The notes under the pieces are model-generated. The model searched no databases and had not been told where the DNA came from. It saw only the letters and a list, made by a program, of their open reading frames with translations. From contig NZ_JARQTO010000004.1 of the NCBI RefSeq assembly GCF_029577735.1, forward strand, positions 62,001 through 126,000: a stretch of 64,000 nt of DNA, read 5' to 3'. How positions within the stretch are numbered: the first letter of the stretch is position 1; each line of letters opens with the position of its first letter. Made by a program: the position numbers and the translations under genes. Source of the stretch: Exercitatus varius (GTDB lineage Bacteria; Pseudomonadota; Gammaproteobacteria; Enterobacterales; Pasteurellaceae). This document shows, in pieces, positions 43,621-52,927 of the stretch.

Positions 43621-44474
43621 ATATGACATACGTCGCGCTTGCCGACTTCGGCAAAATATTCTGGTCGCGTTTTAATCAAAATAAACTTTTGCTGGAAGCG
43701 GGATCCTTGACTTACAGCACCATGCTTGCCATTGTGCCGTTAATTATGGTGTTTTTTTCTATTTTTTCCGCTTTTCCTATATTCCATGACGTCACCGGCG
43801 TCTTAAAAGAATTTATTTTCACCAACTTTGCTCCGTCCGCCGGCGATATCGTAGGGCAGTATATTGACGAATTCGTGCAGAATTCAAAAAAGATGAGCGC
43901 CGTCGGCATTATCAGTCTGATTTTGGTCGCCTTAATGCTGATTCATTCCATCGACAATTCCCTCAACGGCATTTGGCGAACGCCCAAACGCAGCACCCTG
44001 TTTTCCTTTGCGGTTTATTGGACCATTTTAACGCTCGGTCCGATTATTATTGGTGTCAGCATTGCCATCAGCACTTATGTGGCCAATTTAAGCCCGTTTC
44101 GCGGTGAACTGAATTTACCGTTCGGCATCAAGCTGCTGAGCTTTGTCCCCTTCATTCTCACCTGGCTCAGTTTTACCCTGATTTACGCCCTTGTTCCGAA
44201 CAAAAAAATCAACATGAAACATGCCGCCGCCGGCGCGTTGGTCGCCGCCGTTTTCTTCACGTTGGGCAAAAAGGCTTTTATGTGGTACATCACCACTTTT
44301 CCTTCTTATCAATTAATTTACGGCGCGATGGCGACCTTGCCGCTCATGCTTTTGTGGCTGCAATTAAGCTGGCTGTTTATTTTATTGGGCGCGCAACTGG
44401 CGGCGGTTTTGGACGAATTGCCGCTTATTCGGGCGGAAAATTTCAATTCGGAACGGATTAAGGATGAAAAATGA
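43617..44474 (+). CDS. yihY: YihY/BrkB-family inner membrane protein
   Basis: 285 residues with six predicted membrane helices. SLTYSTMLAIVPLIMVFFSIF near residue 30 is the family's conserved opening, and YQLIYGAMATLPLMLLWLQLSW is near the C-terminus. The family was once called RNase BN, an error since corrected; its role is unclear. It is coupled to ychJ (ATGA) and to dtd (ATGA overlap at 44471), so the three are one operon. The yihY-dtd pairing also occurs in E. coli. Confidence 0.93.
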   Translation: MNMTYVALADFGKIFWSRFNQNKLLLEAGSLTYSTMLAIVPLIMVFFSIFSAFPIFHDVTGVLKEFIFTNFAPSAGDIVGQYIDEFVQNSKKMSAVGIISLILVALMLIHSIDNSLNGIWRTPKRSTLFSFAVYWTILTLGPIIIGVSIAISTYVANLSPFRGELNLPFGIKLLSFVPFILTWLSFTLIYALVPNKKINMKHAAAGALVAAVFFTLGKKAFMWYITTFPSYQLIYGAMATLPLMLLWLQLSWLFILLGAQLAAVLDELPLIRAENFNSERIKDEK

Positions 44475-44905
44475 TAGCGCTGATTCAACGCGTCACGCAG
44501 GCGCAAGTGGATGTAAACGGAAAAACCGTGGGAAAAATCGGTAAGGGATTGTTGGTTTTGCTCGGCGTGGAAAAAGACGACGACAGAATGCGCGCCGATA
44601 AATTGGCGGAAAAAGTGCTGAATTACCGCGTGTTCGGCGACGAAAACGATAAAATGAATTTAAACGTGCAACAGGCGGGCGGCGAACTGCTGGTGGTTTC
44701 GCAATTCACCTTGGTCGCCGACACCCAACGGGGATTACGCCCAAGTTTTTCCAAAGGTGCCGACCCGGATTTGGCAAACGAATTTTACGGTTATTTCGTG
44801 CAAAAATGCGGCGAAAAAATTCAGGTGGCAACGGGCGAATTCGCGGCGGAAATGAAAGTCAGCCTGACCAATGACGGTCCGGTGACGTTTTGGTTACAAA
44901 GCTAA
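44471..44905 (+). CDS. dtd: D-aminoacyl-tRNA deacylase
   Basis: Frees tRNA wrongly charged with D-amino acids or glycine. 144 residues. The two active-site motifs are present: SQFTLVADT with RPSFSKGA in the middle, and GPVTFWLQS at the C-terminus (the GP motif that holds chirality). Last gene of the ychJ-yihY-dtd operon. Confidence 0.96.
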   Translation: MIALIQRVTQAQVDVNGKTVGKIGKGLLVLLGVEKDDDRMRADKLAEKVLNYRVFGDENDKMNLNVQQAGGELLVVSQFTLVADTQRGLRPSFSKGADPDLANEFYGYFVQKCGEKIQVATGEFAAEMKVSLTNDGPVTFWLQS

Positions 44906-44922
44906 AAAACTCGTTAAAAATC

Positions 44923-44965
44923 GCCCGCACTTTTTTATTTGTTAAAAGTGCGGGCAAAAAAATGA
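44923..44965. terminator. Paired uptake-signal-variant terminator after dtd
   Basis: GCCCGCACTTTT (44923-44934) pairs with AAAAGTGCGGGC (44944-44955) across 9 bases, flanked by A and T runs. Both arms carry the same T-to-G type change from the usual uptake signal. It serves dtd and the convergent YqhA-like gene. Confidence 0.78.
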
Positions 44966-44981
44966 ACGTTTTTGACCGGCT

Positions 44982-45551
44982 TTAATGCCCGTGATGACTG
45001 GTGCTGTAAAGCACTTTGTCGGTATAAGCCATCGCCACGGCGGATATTAAGAAACCGAGGTGCAGCAATAACTGCCACATCATGGTTTTTTCCGGCATAT
45101 TGGCGGCGTTCACGAAGGTTTGCAGCAAATGAATGGACGAAATGCTGATGATCGACATGGATAATTTCACTTTCAGCACCGAGGCGTTAACGTGATCCAG
45201 CCATTCAGGTTCGTCGGGATGATCTTCCGTGTTCAGTTTCGACACGAAAATTTCATAACCGCCGATAACCACCATCACCAGTAAATTGGCAATCATCACC
45301 ACATCGATTAAATTCAGCACCGAAAGCATGATGGCGTTGCTGTCCAGTTCGTTAATGGTGGACAGCAATTCCCACAGGGATTTGATAAATTTATAAGCAT
45401 AAATCCCTTGAACCACAATTAATCCCAAATAAATCGGCAACTGCAACCAGCGACTGGCAAAAATAATCTGTCCGATAACGTTCGATTTACGTCGGTATTT
45501 CGCCATTTTTTCTTCCGTTTTTTTGCTTTCCGGATAATCCATTTCTTTCAT
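44982..45551 (-). CDS. yqhA: YqhA/UPF0114-family inner membrane protein
   Basis: 189 residues with about four membrane helices (LPIYLGLIVVQGIYAYKF near 37, IDVVMIANLLVMVVIGGYEIF near 82, then two after a loop with HVNASVLKVKLSMSIISISSIHLLQ). This pattern matches UPF0114/TIGR00645. The function is unknown. rmuC lies just upstream on the same strand, 28 bases away. Confidence 0.85.
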   Translation of the reverse strand: MKEMDYPESKKTEEKMAKYRRKSNVIGQIIFASRWLQLPIYLGLIVVQGIYAYKFIKSLWELLSTINELDSNAIMLSVLNLIDVVMIANLLVMVVIGGYEIFVSKLNTEDHPDEPEWLDHVNASVLKVKLSMSIISISSIHLLQTFVNAANMPEKTMMWQLLLHLGFLISAVAMAYTDKVLYSTSHHGH

Positions 45552-45579
45552 TCCTTAAAATAATCAATAAAAAATAACA

Positions 45580-47049
45580 TCAAAGTTCGGGCTTATCGTC
45601 AACGGCTTTCACCACCAACAATTTGTCCGTATCAATATCGTTATGCAGCAATTCCACTTTAGGCAAGGTTTTATTGGCTTTTGCCGATAAATCCTTAAAG
45701 CGTTCCACTTTGCCCGCTAAACCCTGTTGTCCCACCAAAGCGGTAACCGTTTCGTTATAACGACTGCTGACGCTGGAAAGCGTCGCGCCGAGTTTCGCCA
45801 AGCGTTCCGCCACCAGACAAATCTGATTGTAAATTTCGCCGGCGCGTTCGCTGATTTCACGGGCTTCTTCGTTACCCCGTTCCATCCGCCATAAATTCGC
45901 CACCGTGCGTAGAATCGGCATGAGCGTGGTATAAGACACCAAAATGACGTTTTTGTTATAACCGAAATTAAACAAATCCGCATCGGCTTTCATGGCTTCG
46001 ATATAAGCGGGTTCCACCGCAATAAACATCAGCACGAAATTCGGACTGCGCATGCCGATCAGGTTGCTGTAATCCTTTTGCGACAAATCATTAATGTGAT
46101 TGCGCACGGCTTTCAAATGTTCGCGCATAAATTGCGCACGCTGCGATTCATCGTCGCAGCCGACCGCACTTTCATAAGCCACCAGCGACATTTTGCTGTC
46201 GATAATCAAATGTTTGTTATCGGGCAAATACACCACAAAATCCGGATAATTATTTTTGCCGTGCTGATCTTTAAAATGCGCCTGTGAGCGGTAATGTTCG
46301 TCCTTCACCAAGCCCGCCGATTGCAGCGCCCGTTCAAGCTGTACTTCGCCCCAGTTGCCGAGGGTTTTCTTTTCGCCTTTCAGGGCGGACGTCAGATTAT
46401 TCGCTTCCTGCGACATGGCAAGCCCGATGTCGAGCACTTTTTTAATTTCCGATTCCAGCGCCGTATTACCTTTCACATTTTCCGAATGAATTTCATTCAC
46501 CCGTTTCTGGAATCCTTCAATCTGTTCGCGAAACGGCTTCAGCAAAGCATCCAACGCGGTTTGATTGGATTGACTGAACGATTGGGATTTTTCCTCCAGA
46601 ATACGATTCGCCAGATTCTGAAATTCCACCGAAAGCTGTTGTTTGGATTGCGCAAAAGTTTGTTGTTGTTCCGCAAAATTTTTCTCTTTTTCCGACAGCT
46701 TAATCTTAAACGCGGTTAATTCCTGTGAAAGTGCGGTCAGTTTTTCGCGAGTTTTTTCGAGTTCCCGGCGTTCCGTCTGTAATGCCAAATCCCGCTCGGT
46801 GATTTCGTTACGCAAATAATCGTTGCTGGTTTGAAACCGCGCCGCCGCCAGATCCTGCTGACTTTTTAATTCACCCAGCGCGTCAAATTTATCCGCCAGC
46901 CGATTGTAATCCTGAATATTTTTAGTCAAATCCTGTTGTAATTCCTGCACATCGCGACTGCGGCGCATCAGCATAAACAGCAAAACAAGACACAATAGCG
47001 CCAGCAAAAGTGCGGTCAATAAATAAGGATTTTCGAGAAGTCGTTGCAT
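45580..47049 (-). CDS. rmuC: DNA recombination protein RmuC
   Basis: 489 residues: an N-terminal membrane anchor (about 9-27), a long coiled coil to about residue 190, then the RmuC nuclease-like domain (LGNWGEVQLERALQSAGL, DFVVYLPDNKHLIIDSKMSLVAY). RmuC limits inversion of short repeats in E. coli. The PD-(D/E)XK-like IDSKMSL supports a nuclease fold. Two uptake signals sit inside it. Confidence 0.95.
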   Translation of the reverse strand: MQRLLENPYLLTALLLALLCLVLLFMLMRRSRDVQELQQDLTKNIQDYNRLADKFDALGELKSQQDLAAARFQTSNDYLRNEITERDLALQTERRELEKTREKLTALSQELTAFKIKLSEKEKNFAEQQQTFAQSKQQLSVEFQNLANRILEEKSQSFSQSNQTALDALLKPFREQIEGFQKRVNEIHSENVKGNTALESEIKKVLDIGLAMSQEANNLTSALKGEKKTLGNWGEVQLERALQSAGLVKDEHYRSQAHFKDQHGKNNYPDFVVYLPDNKHLIIDSKMSLVAYESAVGCDDESQRAQFMREHLKAVRNHINDLSQKDYSNLIGMRSPNFVLMFIAVEPAYIEAMKADADLFNFGYNKNVILVSYTTLMPILRTVANLWRMERGNEEAREISERAGEIYNQICLVAERLAKLGATLSSVSSRYNETVTALVGQQGLAGKVERFKDLSAKANKTLPKVELLHNDIDTDKLLVVKAVDDKPEL

Positions 47050-47127
47050 AAAAATTCCTTCGTTTTAGGTTGTAGTATAAACGAAAACAGGTAAAATCAA
47101 GTGACTATTTTTTATGAGAACAGGTTG

Positions 47128-47676
47128 ATGACATCCGCGCTTTTCGAACACACCAGACATCAGGAACTTTGCCCGCAATGCGGTTCGCCGTTGCAAATCC
47201 GGCAAAGCAAGAAAGGTTTGTTTTTGGGCTGTTCGGGCTATCCGAATTGTGATTATCTCAAGCCGTTACAGCCTTATAACGCAAGCAAAATTCTGAAACA
47301 ATTGGACGAAATATGTCCCGAATGCGGTAAAAATCTGCAGCTTAAAACGGGTAATTACGGCATGTTTATCGGTTGCAGCGGTTATCCGGACTGTCGTTTC
47401 GTGGTGCATGACGAAGCGGAATCCGCGCAAGAAAGCTTTCCCTGCCCCGAATGTAAAAAAGGCGAATTGGTGGCGCGACGCGGACACCGGGGCAAAAGCT
47501 TTTACGGTTGTAACCGTTTTCCCGCCTGTAAATTCACCGTTTCCGGCAAACTTTACGCTGTCGGCTGTCCGCAATGCGGCGGTTCGCCGGTGGTATTAAA
47601 AAAACAAACGGAAACCCACCGAGTTTTTGTTTGCCTGAACAAAAACTGTAAACATCAATTTAACAGAGAATTATGA
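47128..47676 (+). CDS. yrdD: TopA-type zinc-finger protein YrdD
   Basis: 182 residues made of four C4 zinc ribbons like the C-terminal repeats of topoisomerase I: CPQCG...CSGYPNC, CPECGKN...CSGYPDC, CPECKKG...CNRFPAC and CPQCGGS...CLNKNC. It presumably binds nucleic acid. E. coli has the same yrdD-tsaC-aroE order. The start at 47128 is chosen over an upstream GTG at 47101 because the first zinc ribbon follows it closely. Its stop overlaps the tsaC start. Confidence 0.88.
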   Translation: MTSALFEHTRHQELCPQCGSPLQIRQSKKGLFLGCSGYPNCDYLKPLQPYNASKILKQLDEICPECGKNLQLKTGNYGMFIGCSGYPDCRFVVHDEAESAQESFPCPECKKGELVARRGHRGKSFYGCNRFPACKFTVSGKLYAVGCPQCGGSPVVLKKQTETHRVFVCLNKNCKHQFNREL

Positions 47677-48224
47677 ATTTCACTGAAATCGCCGAAAAAT
47701 TAAAACAAAATCAAGTGGTTGCCTATCCCACCGAGGCGGTATTCGGTTTGGGTTGTAATCCGTTGAGCGAAAGTGCGGTCAAAAAATTGCTCAATTTGAA
47801 ACGGCGCCCGATGGAAAAAGGCTTGATTCTGGTTGCGCCGAATTTGACCTATTTATTGCCTTTTGTTGATACCGAACGGTTAACTGCCGATCAAATCCGC
47901 CGTTTAACGGCAAGTTATCCACATCCCGTAACCTGGGTGGTGCCGGCAAAAAACGCCACTCCCGAATTGATTAAGGGGCAATTTAACAACATTGCGGTAC
48001 GCATCAGTGATCATCCTGCAATAGCCGAGCTCTGCCGCTTAACCGGTTTTGCCTTAACGTCCACCAGCGCCAATTTATCCGGTTTACCGCCTTGTAAAAG
48101 TGCTGATGAAGTGCGGTCGCAATTCGGCAAGTTTTTTCCGGTGTTAGATTATGCTGTGGGTAAAGCGGAAAAACCGTCGGAAATTAGAGATTTACTCACA
48201 AATCAATTATTCAGAGAAGGTTAA
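47673..48224 (+). CDS. tsaC: L-threonylcarbamoyladenylate synthase
   Basis: Makes threonylcarbamoyl-AMP for the t6A modification of ANN-decoding tRNAs. 183 residues of the YrdC/Sua5 fold: VAYPTEAVFGLGCNP, then KRRPMEKGLILV and ALTSTSANLSG are the RNA- and nucleotide-binding motifs. It overlaps yrdD by ATGA and aroE follows after 2 bases. Confidence 0.96.
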   Translation: MNFTEIAEKLKQNQVVAYPTEAVFGLGCNPLSESAVKKLLNLKRRPMEKGLILVAPNLTYLLPFVDTERLTADQIRRLTASYPHPVTWVVPAKNATPELIKGQFNNIAVRISDHPAIAELCRLTGFALTSTSANLSGLPPCKSADEVRSQFGKFFPVLDYAVGKAEKPSEIRDLLTNQLFREG

Positions 48225-48226
48225 AC

Positions 48227-49036
48227 ATGGACTACTATGCGGTTTGGGGCAATCCCGTTAAACACAGCAAATCCCCGCAAATTCACAAGATTTTCGCCGA
48301 ACAGACCCAACAAAACATGGAATATGAAGCTATATTGGGCGATCCCGAACGGTTCGAAATTGAGCTGTTAAGCTTTTTTGCCAACGGCGCCAAAGGTTGT
48401 AATATTACCGCGCCGTTTAAAGAACGGGCTTATGATTTGGCCGACGAATACAGCGAGCGCGCTTTAGCCGCGGAAGCTTGCAACACGTTGAAACGTTTAG
48501 ATAACGGCTGTTTATATGCCGATAATACCGACGGCGCCGGTTTAGTCAGCGATTTGGCGCGTTTGGGCTGGTTGAAACCGGATCAATCGGTGTTAATTCT
48601 CGGTGCCGGCGGCGCCGCAAAAGGCGTGTTGTTACCTTTATTACGGGCACGGCAGAATATCACCGTTTCCAACCGCACGTTAGCCAAAGCACAGCATTTG
48701 GTTGATAAATTTCTCTCTTACGGCAATATTCGGGCGGTCGGACTCAGCGATATTCCGCGGCAAAAATTTGATTTGGTGATTAACGCTACTTCTCTCGGTT
48801 TGCAAGGTAAAACCCTGAATATCGATCCCGAAATTTTGCGTCTGGCGGGCGCCGTTTACGATATGCAATACGCTAAAGACAAAGACACGCCGTTCGTTGC
48901 CCTGGCGAAATCTCTCGGCGTGCAAAATATCAGCGACGGATTCGGCATGCTGGTGGGACAGGCCGCGCATTCCTTCTATTTATGGCGCGGGGTGATGCCG
49001 GATATTCGGCCTTTATTGGAAAACGATTCCGTCTAA
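48227..49036 (+). CDS. aroE: Shikimate 5-dehydrogenase
   Basis: Reduces 3-dehydroshikimate to shikimate with NADPH. 269 residues: substrate motif NPVKHSKSP, catalytic Lys in CNITAPFKERAYD, DNTDGAGL, and the cofactor loop GAGGAAKGVLLPLL. Third gene of yrdD-tsaC-aroE. A strong uptake-signal hairpin follows. Confidence 0.97.
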   Translation: MDYYAVWGNPVKHSKSPQIHKIFAEQTQQNMEYEAILGDPERFEIELLSFFANGAKGCNITAPFKERAYDLADEYSERALAAEACNTLKRLDNGCLYADNTDGAGLVSDLARLGWLKPDQSVLILGAGGAAKGVLLPLLRARQNITVSNRTLAKAQHLVDKFLSYGNIRAVGLSDIPRQKFDLVINATSLGLQGKTLNIDPEILRLAGAVYDMQYAKDKDTPFVALAKSLGVQNISDGFGMLVGQAAHSFYLWRGVMPDIRPLLENDSV

Positions 49037-49040
49037 TACA

Positions 49041-49081
49041 AAAGTGCGGTGAAAAAACGTGAGATTTTTTCACCGCACTTT
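49041..49081. terminator. Uptake-signal dyad terminator after aroE
   Basis: A perfect 17-bp stem, AAAGTGCGGTGAAAAAA (49041-49057) with 49065-49081, and a 7-base loop. It lies between convergent genes. Confidence 0.78.
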
Positions 49082-49122
49082 GATCGCAATGTTATATCGG
49101 GCGGATTAATCCGCCTTAATTT

Positions 49123-49563
49123 TTAAATATGAGAACGGATTTCCGTTTTTGCCGCGGTTAAATCCGACTGCGTCGCGGCTTGTTCCAGGCTGTCGATGAG
49201 TTTATTCAATTTCCAGCCGGCGTAAGTTGCGTCCAATTGCGCCCGACGATTATCGGCCGATTCGCCGAAATCGAACGTCTGCGCTTTTATTGCCGCTTTA
49301 GCCTGTTGCGCCAATTCTTTTGCGTCGGTTGCTAAGCGGTTGAACGTCGTTATGTCGGGAGCTTGATTTAACTGATTTAATTTCGCGTTTAACGCCGTTT
49401 TTAGCGCATCGTAACGATTGGTTTCCACTTTCACCGCACGGTGAGTTTGGTTTGAAATATCGCGCGTAATTTGGCGTTCCATATGGCTCGCTGCGCTGGC
49501 CTGTGTGGCGAATGCCGCGGTGACGAATGCGAAAGTAAGAGTTTTAATCATTGAATGTTTCAT
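49123..49563 (-). CDS. Small exported helical protein
   Basis: 146 residues. The signal peptide ends at ATQASA-AS (about residue 24). The mature part is predicted almost wholly helical with regular Ala/Leu/Gln spacing, like a small periplasmic helical bundle. No family was recognised. It is divergent from the LysR gene at 49704, which could regulate it. Confidence 0.72.
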   Translation of the reverse strand: MKHSMIKTLTFAFVTAAFATQASAASHMERQITRDISNQTHRAVKVETNRYDALKTALNAKLNQLNQAPDITTFNRLATDAKELAQQAKAAIKAQTFDFGESADNRRAQLDATYAGWKLNKLIDSLEQAATQSDLTAAKTEIRSHI

Positions 49564-49703
49564 AATCTTTTCCTTAAAAATGTTCGTTAATAACGGTTAA
49601 ACAAACGACGTTCGTCGTTCGATGGCAGGCATTATAAAGAATTAAATTAATATGATAAGATTGCCAATAGATAATTCACTTTTAAGGAAAAGTTAATAAT
49701 ACT

Positions 49704-50603
49704 ATGCAGAGCTCAATTTACGGTTATCTCACTTATTTTCATGAAATCGTTAACGAAGGATCTATCGCGGCGGCGGCAAGAAAGCTGGAAATCGCCCCGC
49801 CGGCGGTAAGTAACGCGCTGAAACTGTTGGAACGCCATCTCGGTTTGCCGTTGTTTACCCGCACCACTCGCAAAATGGAGTTGACGGAAGCGGGACAACG
49901 GTTGTTCGATTCCACCCGGGATATAATTCAAGGGCTGGATTCGGCCATGGAGTCCGTTCGCGATTTAACCCTGAAGCCTTCCGGTTTGGTGCGGGTGACA
50001 ACCTCTTCGATTGCGTATTTATTGGTCGTCAAACCGTATTTTGCCGAATTTTGCCGGCGTTATCCCGATATTCGGCTGGAAATTTCCGTGAATGACGGCA
50101 TTGTGGATATCGTAAAAGAAGGTTTTGATGTGGGCATTCGTTTCGGCGACAGGCTGGAACAAAATGTTGTGGCCAAAAAATTGCTCGATCCGGTGCGGTT
50201 GGGGCTTTATGCGTCGGAAAACTATATTCGGAAATACGGCAAGCCGGAAACCTTACAGGATTTGAGCCGTCATAAACTGCTGGGTTATCGTTTTGTTACG
50301 GCAAATCGTATTTATCCGCTGACCTTAAATCAGGACGGCAGAGAAATTTCGGTGGACATACCGCACGTTATTGTGACCAATAATGTGATGGTCGAGCTGG
50401 ATTCCGTGCGGCAGGGCGTGGCGTTGGGGCTGTTGTTCGAGCCGGTGGTTAACGCGCTGCACGATCGCGAGAAGTTTATTCCCGTGCTGGAAAAGCACTG
50501 GACGCAATATCCCGAGTTGTTTTTGTTTTATATGCAACACAGTCAAAAAGCCGGCCGCGTGCGGGCATGGATTGATTTTCTACTGGAAAAAACATCGGCT
50601 TGA
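49704..50603 (+). CDS. LysR-family transcriptional regulator
   Basis: 299 residues: N-terminal helix-turn-helix (about 17-40, SIAAAARKLEIAPPAVSNALKLLERHLG) and a C-terminal type 2 periplasmic-binding fold (from SGLVRVTTSSIAYLLVVKPY). The group with TRTTRKMELTEAG is the CrgA/DmlR-like branch, which often controls a neighbouring metabolic gene. The inducer is unknown. It is convergent with another LysR gene. Confidence 0.88.
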   Translation: MQSSIYGYLTYFHEIVNEGSIAAAARKLEIAPPAVSNALKLLERHLGLPLFTRTTRKMELTEAGQRLFDSTRDIIQGLDSAMESVRDLTLKPSGLVRVTTSSIAYLLVVKPYFAEFCRRYPDIRLEISVNDGIVDIVKEGFDVGIRFGDRLEQNVVAKKLLDPVRLGLYASENYIRKYGKPETLQDLSRHKLLGYRFVTANRIYPLTLNQDGREISVDIPHVIVTNNVMVELDSVRQGVALGLLFEPVVNALHDREKFIPVLEKHWTQYPELFLFYMQHSQKAGRVRAWIDFLLEKTSA

Positions 50604-50660
50604 GGGAAAAGTGCGGTGAAAAAATTTGAAGTTTTTTGGAGTGCTTATCAATACAACAGG

Positions 50661-51584
50661 CTATAGCGCCGATTGAATAAAAATATCCCATAAAGCTTCG
50701 ACCGTTTTACGCATTTTCTCTGTCGAGCGGTATAGCCGGATTTCAATGGGCAGTCGGTAATCGGGGTTTTCCGTTGCCGCTATAATATCACCGTTTTTAA
50801 CGTCTTGTTCCGCCAGCGTTTCCGGTAGCCATGCTACGCCGTCTCCTGCTTTCACCATCGCCAGCAGTGTAGCGGCCAAATCAGAGGTGAATGCCAGTTT
50901 CAGCTTATCGCCGATTCGATTGATTGCCGCCGTATTGGCGATAATTCGCCCGATTCCTGATTCATTACTAAAGGACAAATAAGGAATTTTCTTCTCATTA
51001 TCGATTGCCCATAAAGGCTGTCGGCCGTTCTTTCCGGTTTTGCTGTACGGAATCAATCTATCAACGCCTAAACGCAGACTGGAAAAGTTTTCCGGCGATA
51101 AGTTGAGCTGCATATAGGGATGATAATGACAAAGCAGAAATTGTGATTGTCCCTGTAACAGCGTACGTTCGCATGCATGTAACGTGTCGGAAAGCAAACG
51201 AAACGCCCCGAAACGAGCGATATCATGGTTGTGTCGTAATAATTCCGGAAAAAATGAAAATGATAAGGAATGGGTGGCGGCAATAACTACATCGGAGCGA
51301 TTCTTATCCGCCATATCCAGCGCCTCATTTCGGGTATTATCGATTATTCTTAGAATTTCCGGCACTTTCGAACAAAACTTTTCTCCTGCCGGGGTTAGCT
51401 GCACACCTCGTCGATTACGAACAAACAGCGGTGTGCCGACCCATTGTTCCAATGCTTGAATCCGACGGCTAAATGCCGACTGTGTTACATAACGTGTCGT
51501 CGCTGCTTGCGAAAAATTCAGTTTTTCGGCCAGCACAATACAGTCTTTCAACCATGTTATCTCTAAGTTATGAAAATCTTGCAT
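50661..51584 (-). CDS. LysR-family regulator, likely of the tartrate dehydratase gene
   Basis: 307 residues from ATG 51584, preceded by AGGA; a longer frame to 51638 gives a non-homologous leader. The helix-turn-helix is NFSQAATTRYVTQSAFSRRIQALEQWVG (about 22-50). It reads away from the D-tartrate dehydratase gene across 163 bases, the classic arrangement of a LysR activator and its target. Confidence 0.85.
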   Translation of the reverse strand: MQDFHNLEITWLKDCIVLAEKLNFSQAATTRYVTQSAFSRRIQALEQWVGTPLFVRNRRGVQLTPAGEKFCSKVPEILRIIDNTRNEALDMADKNRSDVVIAATHSLSFSFFPELLRHNHDIARFGAFRLLSDTLHACERTLLQGQSQFLLCHYHPYMQLNLSPENFSSLRLGVDRLIPYSKTGKNGRQPLWAIDNEKKIPYLSFSNESGIGRIIANTAAINRIGDKLKLAFTSDLAATLLAMVKAGDGVAWLPETLAEQDVKNGDIIAATENPDYRLPIEIRLYRSTEKMRKTVEALWDIFIQSAL

Positions 51585-51700
51585 GACAGCATTCCTGATT
51601 AACATTGGACGAAGATCATTTCGATATTTAATATTCACAATGAAAATTAAATGGAAAAGATAAATAAAATCTTTTCTGAATTATATTTACAATCCTGTAG

Positions 51701-51719
51701 TTATGCAATTTATGCATAA
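51701..51719. promoter_or_regulatory. 19-base dyad upstream of the tartrate dehydratase gene
   Basis: TTATGCA-N5-TGCATAA, perfect 7-base arms, 29 bases before the dehydratase start. A candidate LysR operator. Confidence 0.45.
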
Positions 51720-51747
51720 ATCTTGTTGCTTTTTAAAGGAGGATACC

Positions 51748-52911
51748 ATGCGTATTACCGATATTCTTGAAGTTACCAAACCTATTTCTTCCCCTATCCG
51801 AAACGCCTATATCGATTTCAGTCAAATGACCTGCAGTATGGTTGCCGTGGTGACCGATGTCGTGATTGACGGGCGCCGCGTGGTGGGCTACGGCTTTAAC
51901 TCCAACGGACGTTACGGGCAGGGCGGTTTGATTCGTGACCGCTTCCGCGACCGCATTCTTAAAGCCGATCCTGACAGTTTGCTGAACGACAAAGGCGACA
52001 ATCTCGATCCGCACCGCATCTGGGATGTAATGATGACGAATGAAAAACCGGGTGGGCACGGCGAACGTTCGGTGGCGGTCGGCACCTTGGATATGGCGAT
52101 TTGGGACGCGGTGGCGAAAATTGCGCAAAAACCGTTGTTCCAATTATTAGCTGATCGCGAAGGAATCCAAGCCAATCCGCGTATTTTCGTGTACGCTGCC
52201 GGCGGTTATTATTATCCGGGTAAGGATTTGAAAGCTTTACAGCAGGAAATGCGCGGCTATATTCATCGCGGTTATAACGTAGTAAAAATGAAAATCGGCG
52301 GCGCCTCATTAGAAGAAGATCAACGCCGTATCGAAGCGGTATTACAGGAAATCGACGGTGACGCGCAACTGGCGGTGGACGCCAACGGTCGTTTTGATTT
52401 GGAAACCGCTATTGCCTACGCCAAAATGCTGCGTCAATACCCGCTGTTCTGGTATGAAGAAGCGGGCGATCCGCTGGATTATGCTTTGCAAGCTGCATTG
52501 TCGGAATTCTATCCGGGTACGATGGCGACTGGTGAAAATTTATTCTCTCATCATGAAGCACGCAATCTGTTACGTTACGGCGGCATGCGCCCGGACCGTG
52601 ATTATTTGCAATTCGACTGCGCCCTTTCCTACGGCTTGGTGGAATATCTCAGAACGCTGAAAGTGGTGAAAGACGCCGGCTGGTCGTGGTCGCGTTGTAT
52701 TCCGCACGGCGGCCATCAAATGTCGCTCAATATCGCCGCCGGGCTGGGTTTGGGCGGTAACGAAAGCTATCCGGATTTGTTCCAACCTTACGGTGGTTTC
52801 CCGGATTCCGTCCGAGTGGAAGACGGTCACATCGTCATGCCGGAACTGCCGGGCATCGGTTTTGAAGGCAAATCCGATCTGATTAAGGTTATGCGTGAAT
52901 TAGCGGAATAA
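51748..52911 (+). CDS. tarD: D(-)-tartrate dehydratase (enolase superfamily)
   Basis: 387 residues highly similar, from memory, to the characterised Bradyrhizobium TarD, which dehydrates D-tartrate to oxaloacetate. It starts EVTKPISSPIRNAYIDF. The conserved VVKMKIGGA holds the KxK-type base, AVDANGR and EEAGDP hold metal ligands, and CIPHGGHQMSL carries the His base. ATG 51748 has AAGGAGG five bases upstream; the longer frame from 51703 is not preferred. The product oxaloacetate would feed the C4 branch. No tartrate transporter gene is adjacent. Confidence 0.9.
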   Translation: MRITDILEVTKPISSPIRNAYIDFSQMTCSMVAVVTDVVIDGRRVVGYGFNSNGRYGQGGLIRDRFRDRILKADPDSLLNDKGDNLDPHRIWDVMMTNEKPGGHGERSVAVGTLDMAIWDAVAKIAQKPLFQLLADREGIQANPRIFVYAAGGYYYPGKDLKALQQEMRGYIHRGYNVVKMKIGGASLEEDQRRIEAVLQEIDGDAQLAVDANGRFDLETAIAYAKMLRQYPLFWYEEAGDPLDYALQAALSEFYPGTMATGENLFSHHEARNLLRYGGMRPDRDYLQFDCALSYGLVEYLRTLKVVKDAGWSWSRCIPHGGHQMSLNIAAGLGLGGNESYPDLFQPYGGFPDSVRVEDGHIVMPELPGIGFEGKSDLIKVMRELAE

Positions 52912-52927
52912 CGGTTTTCCATAGGAA

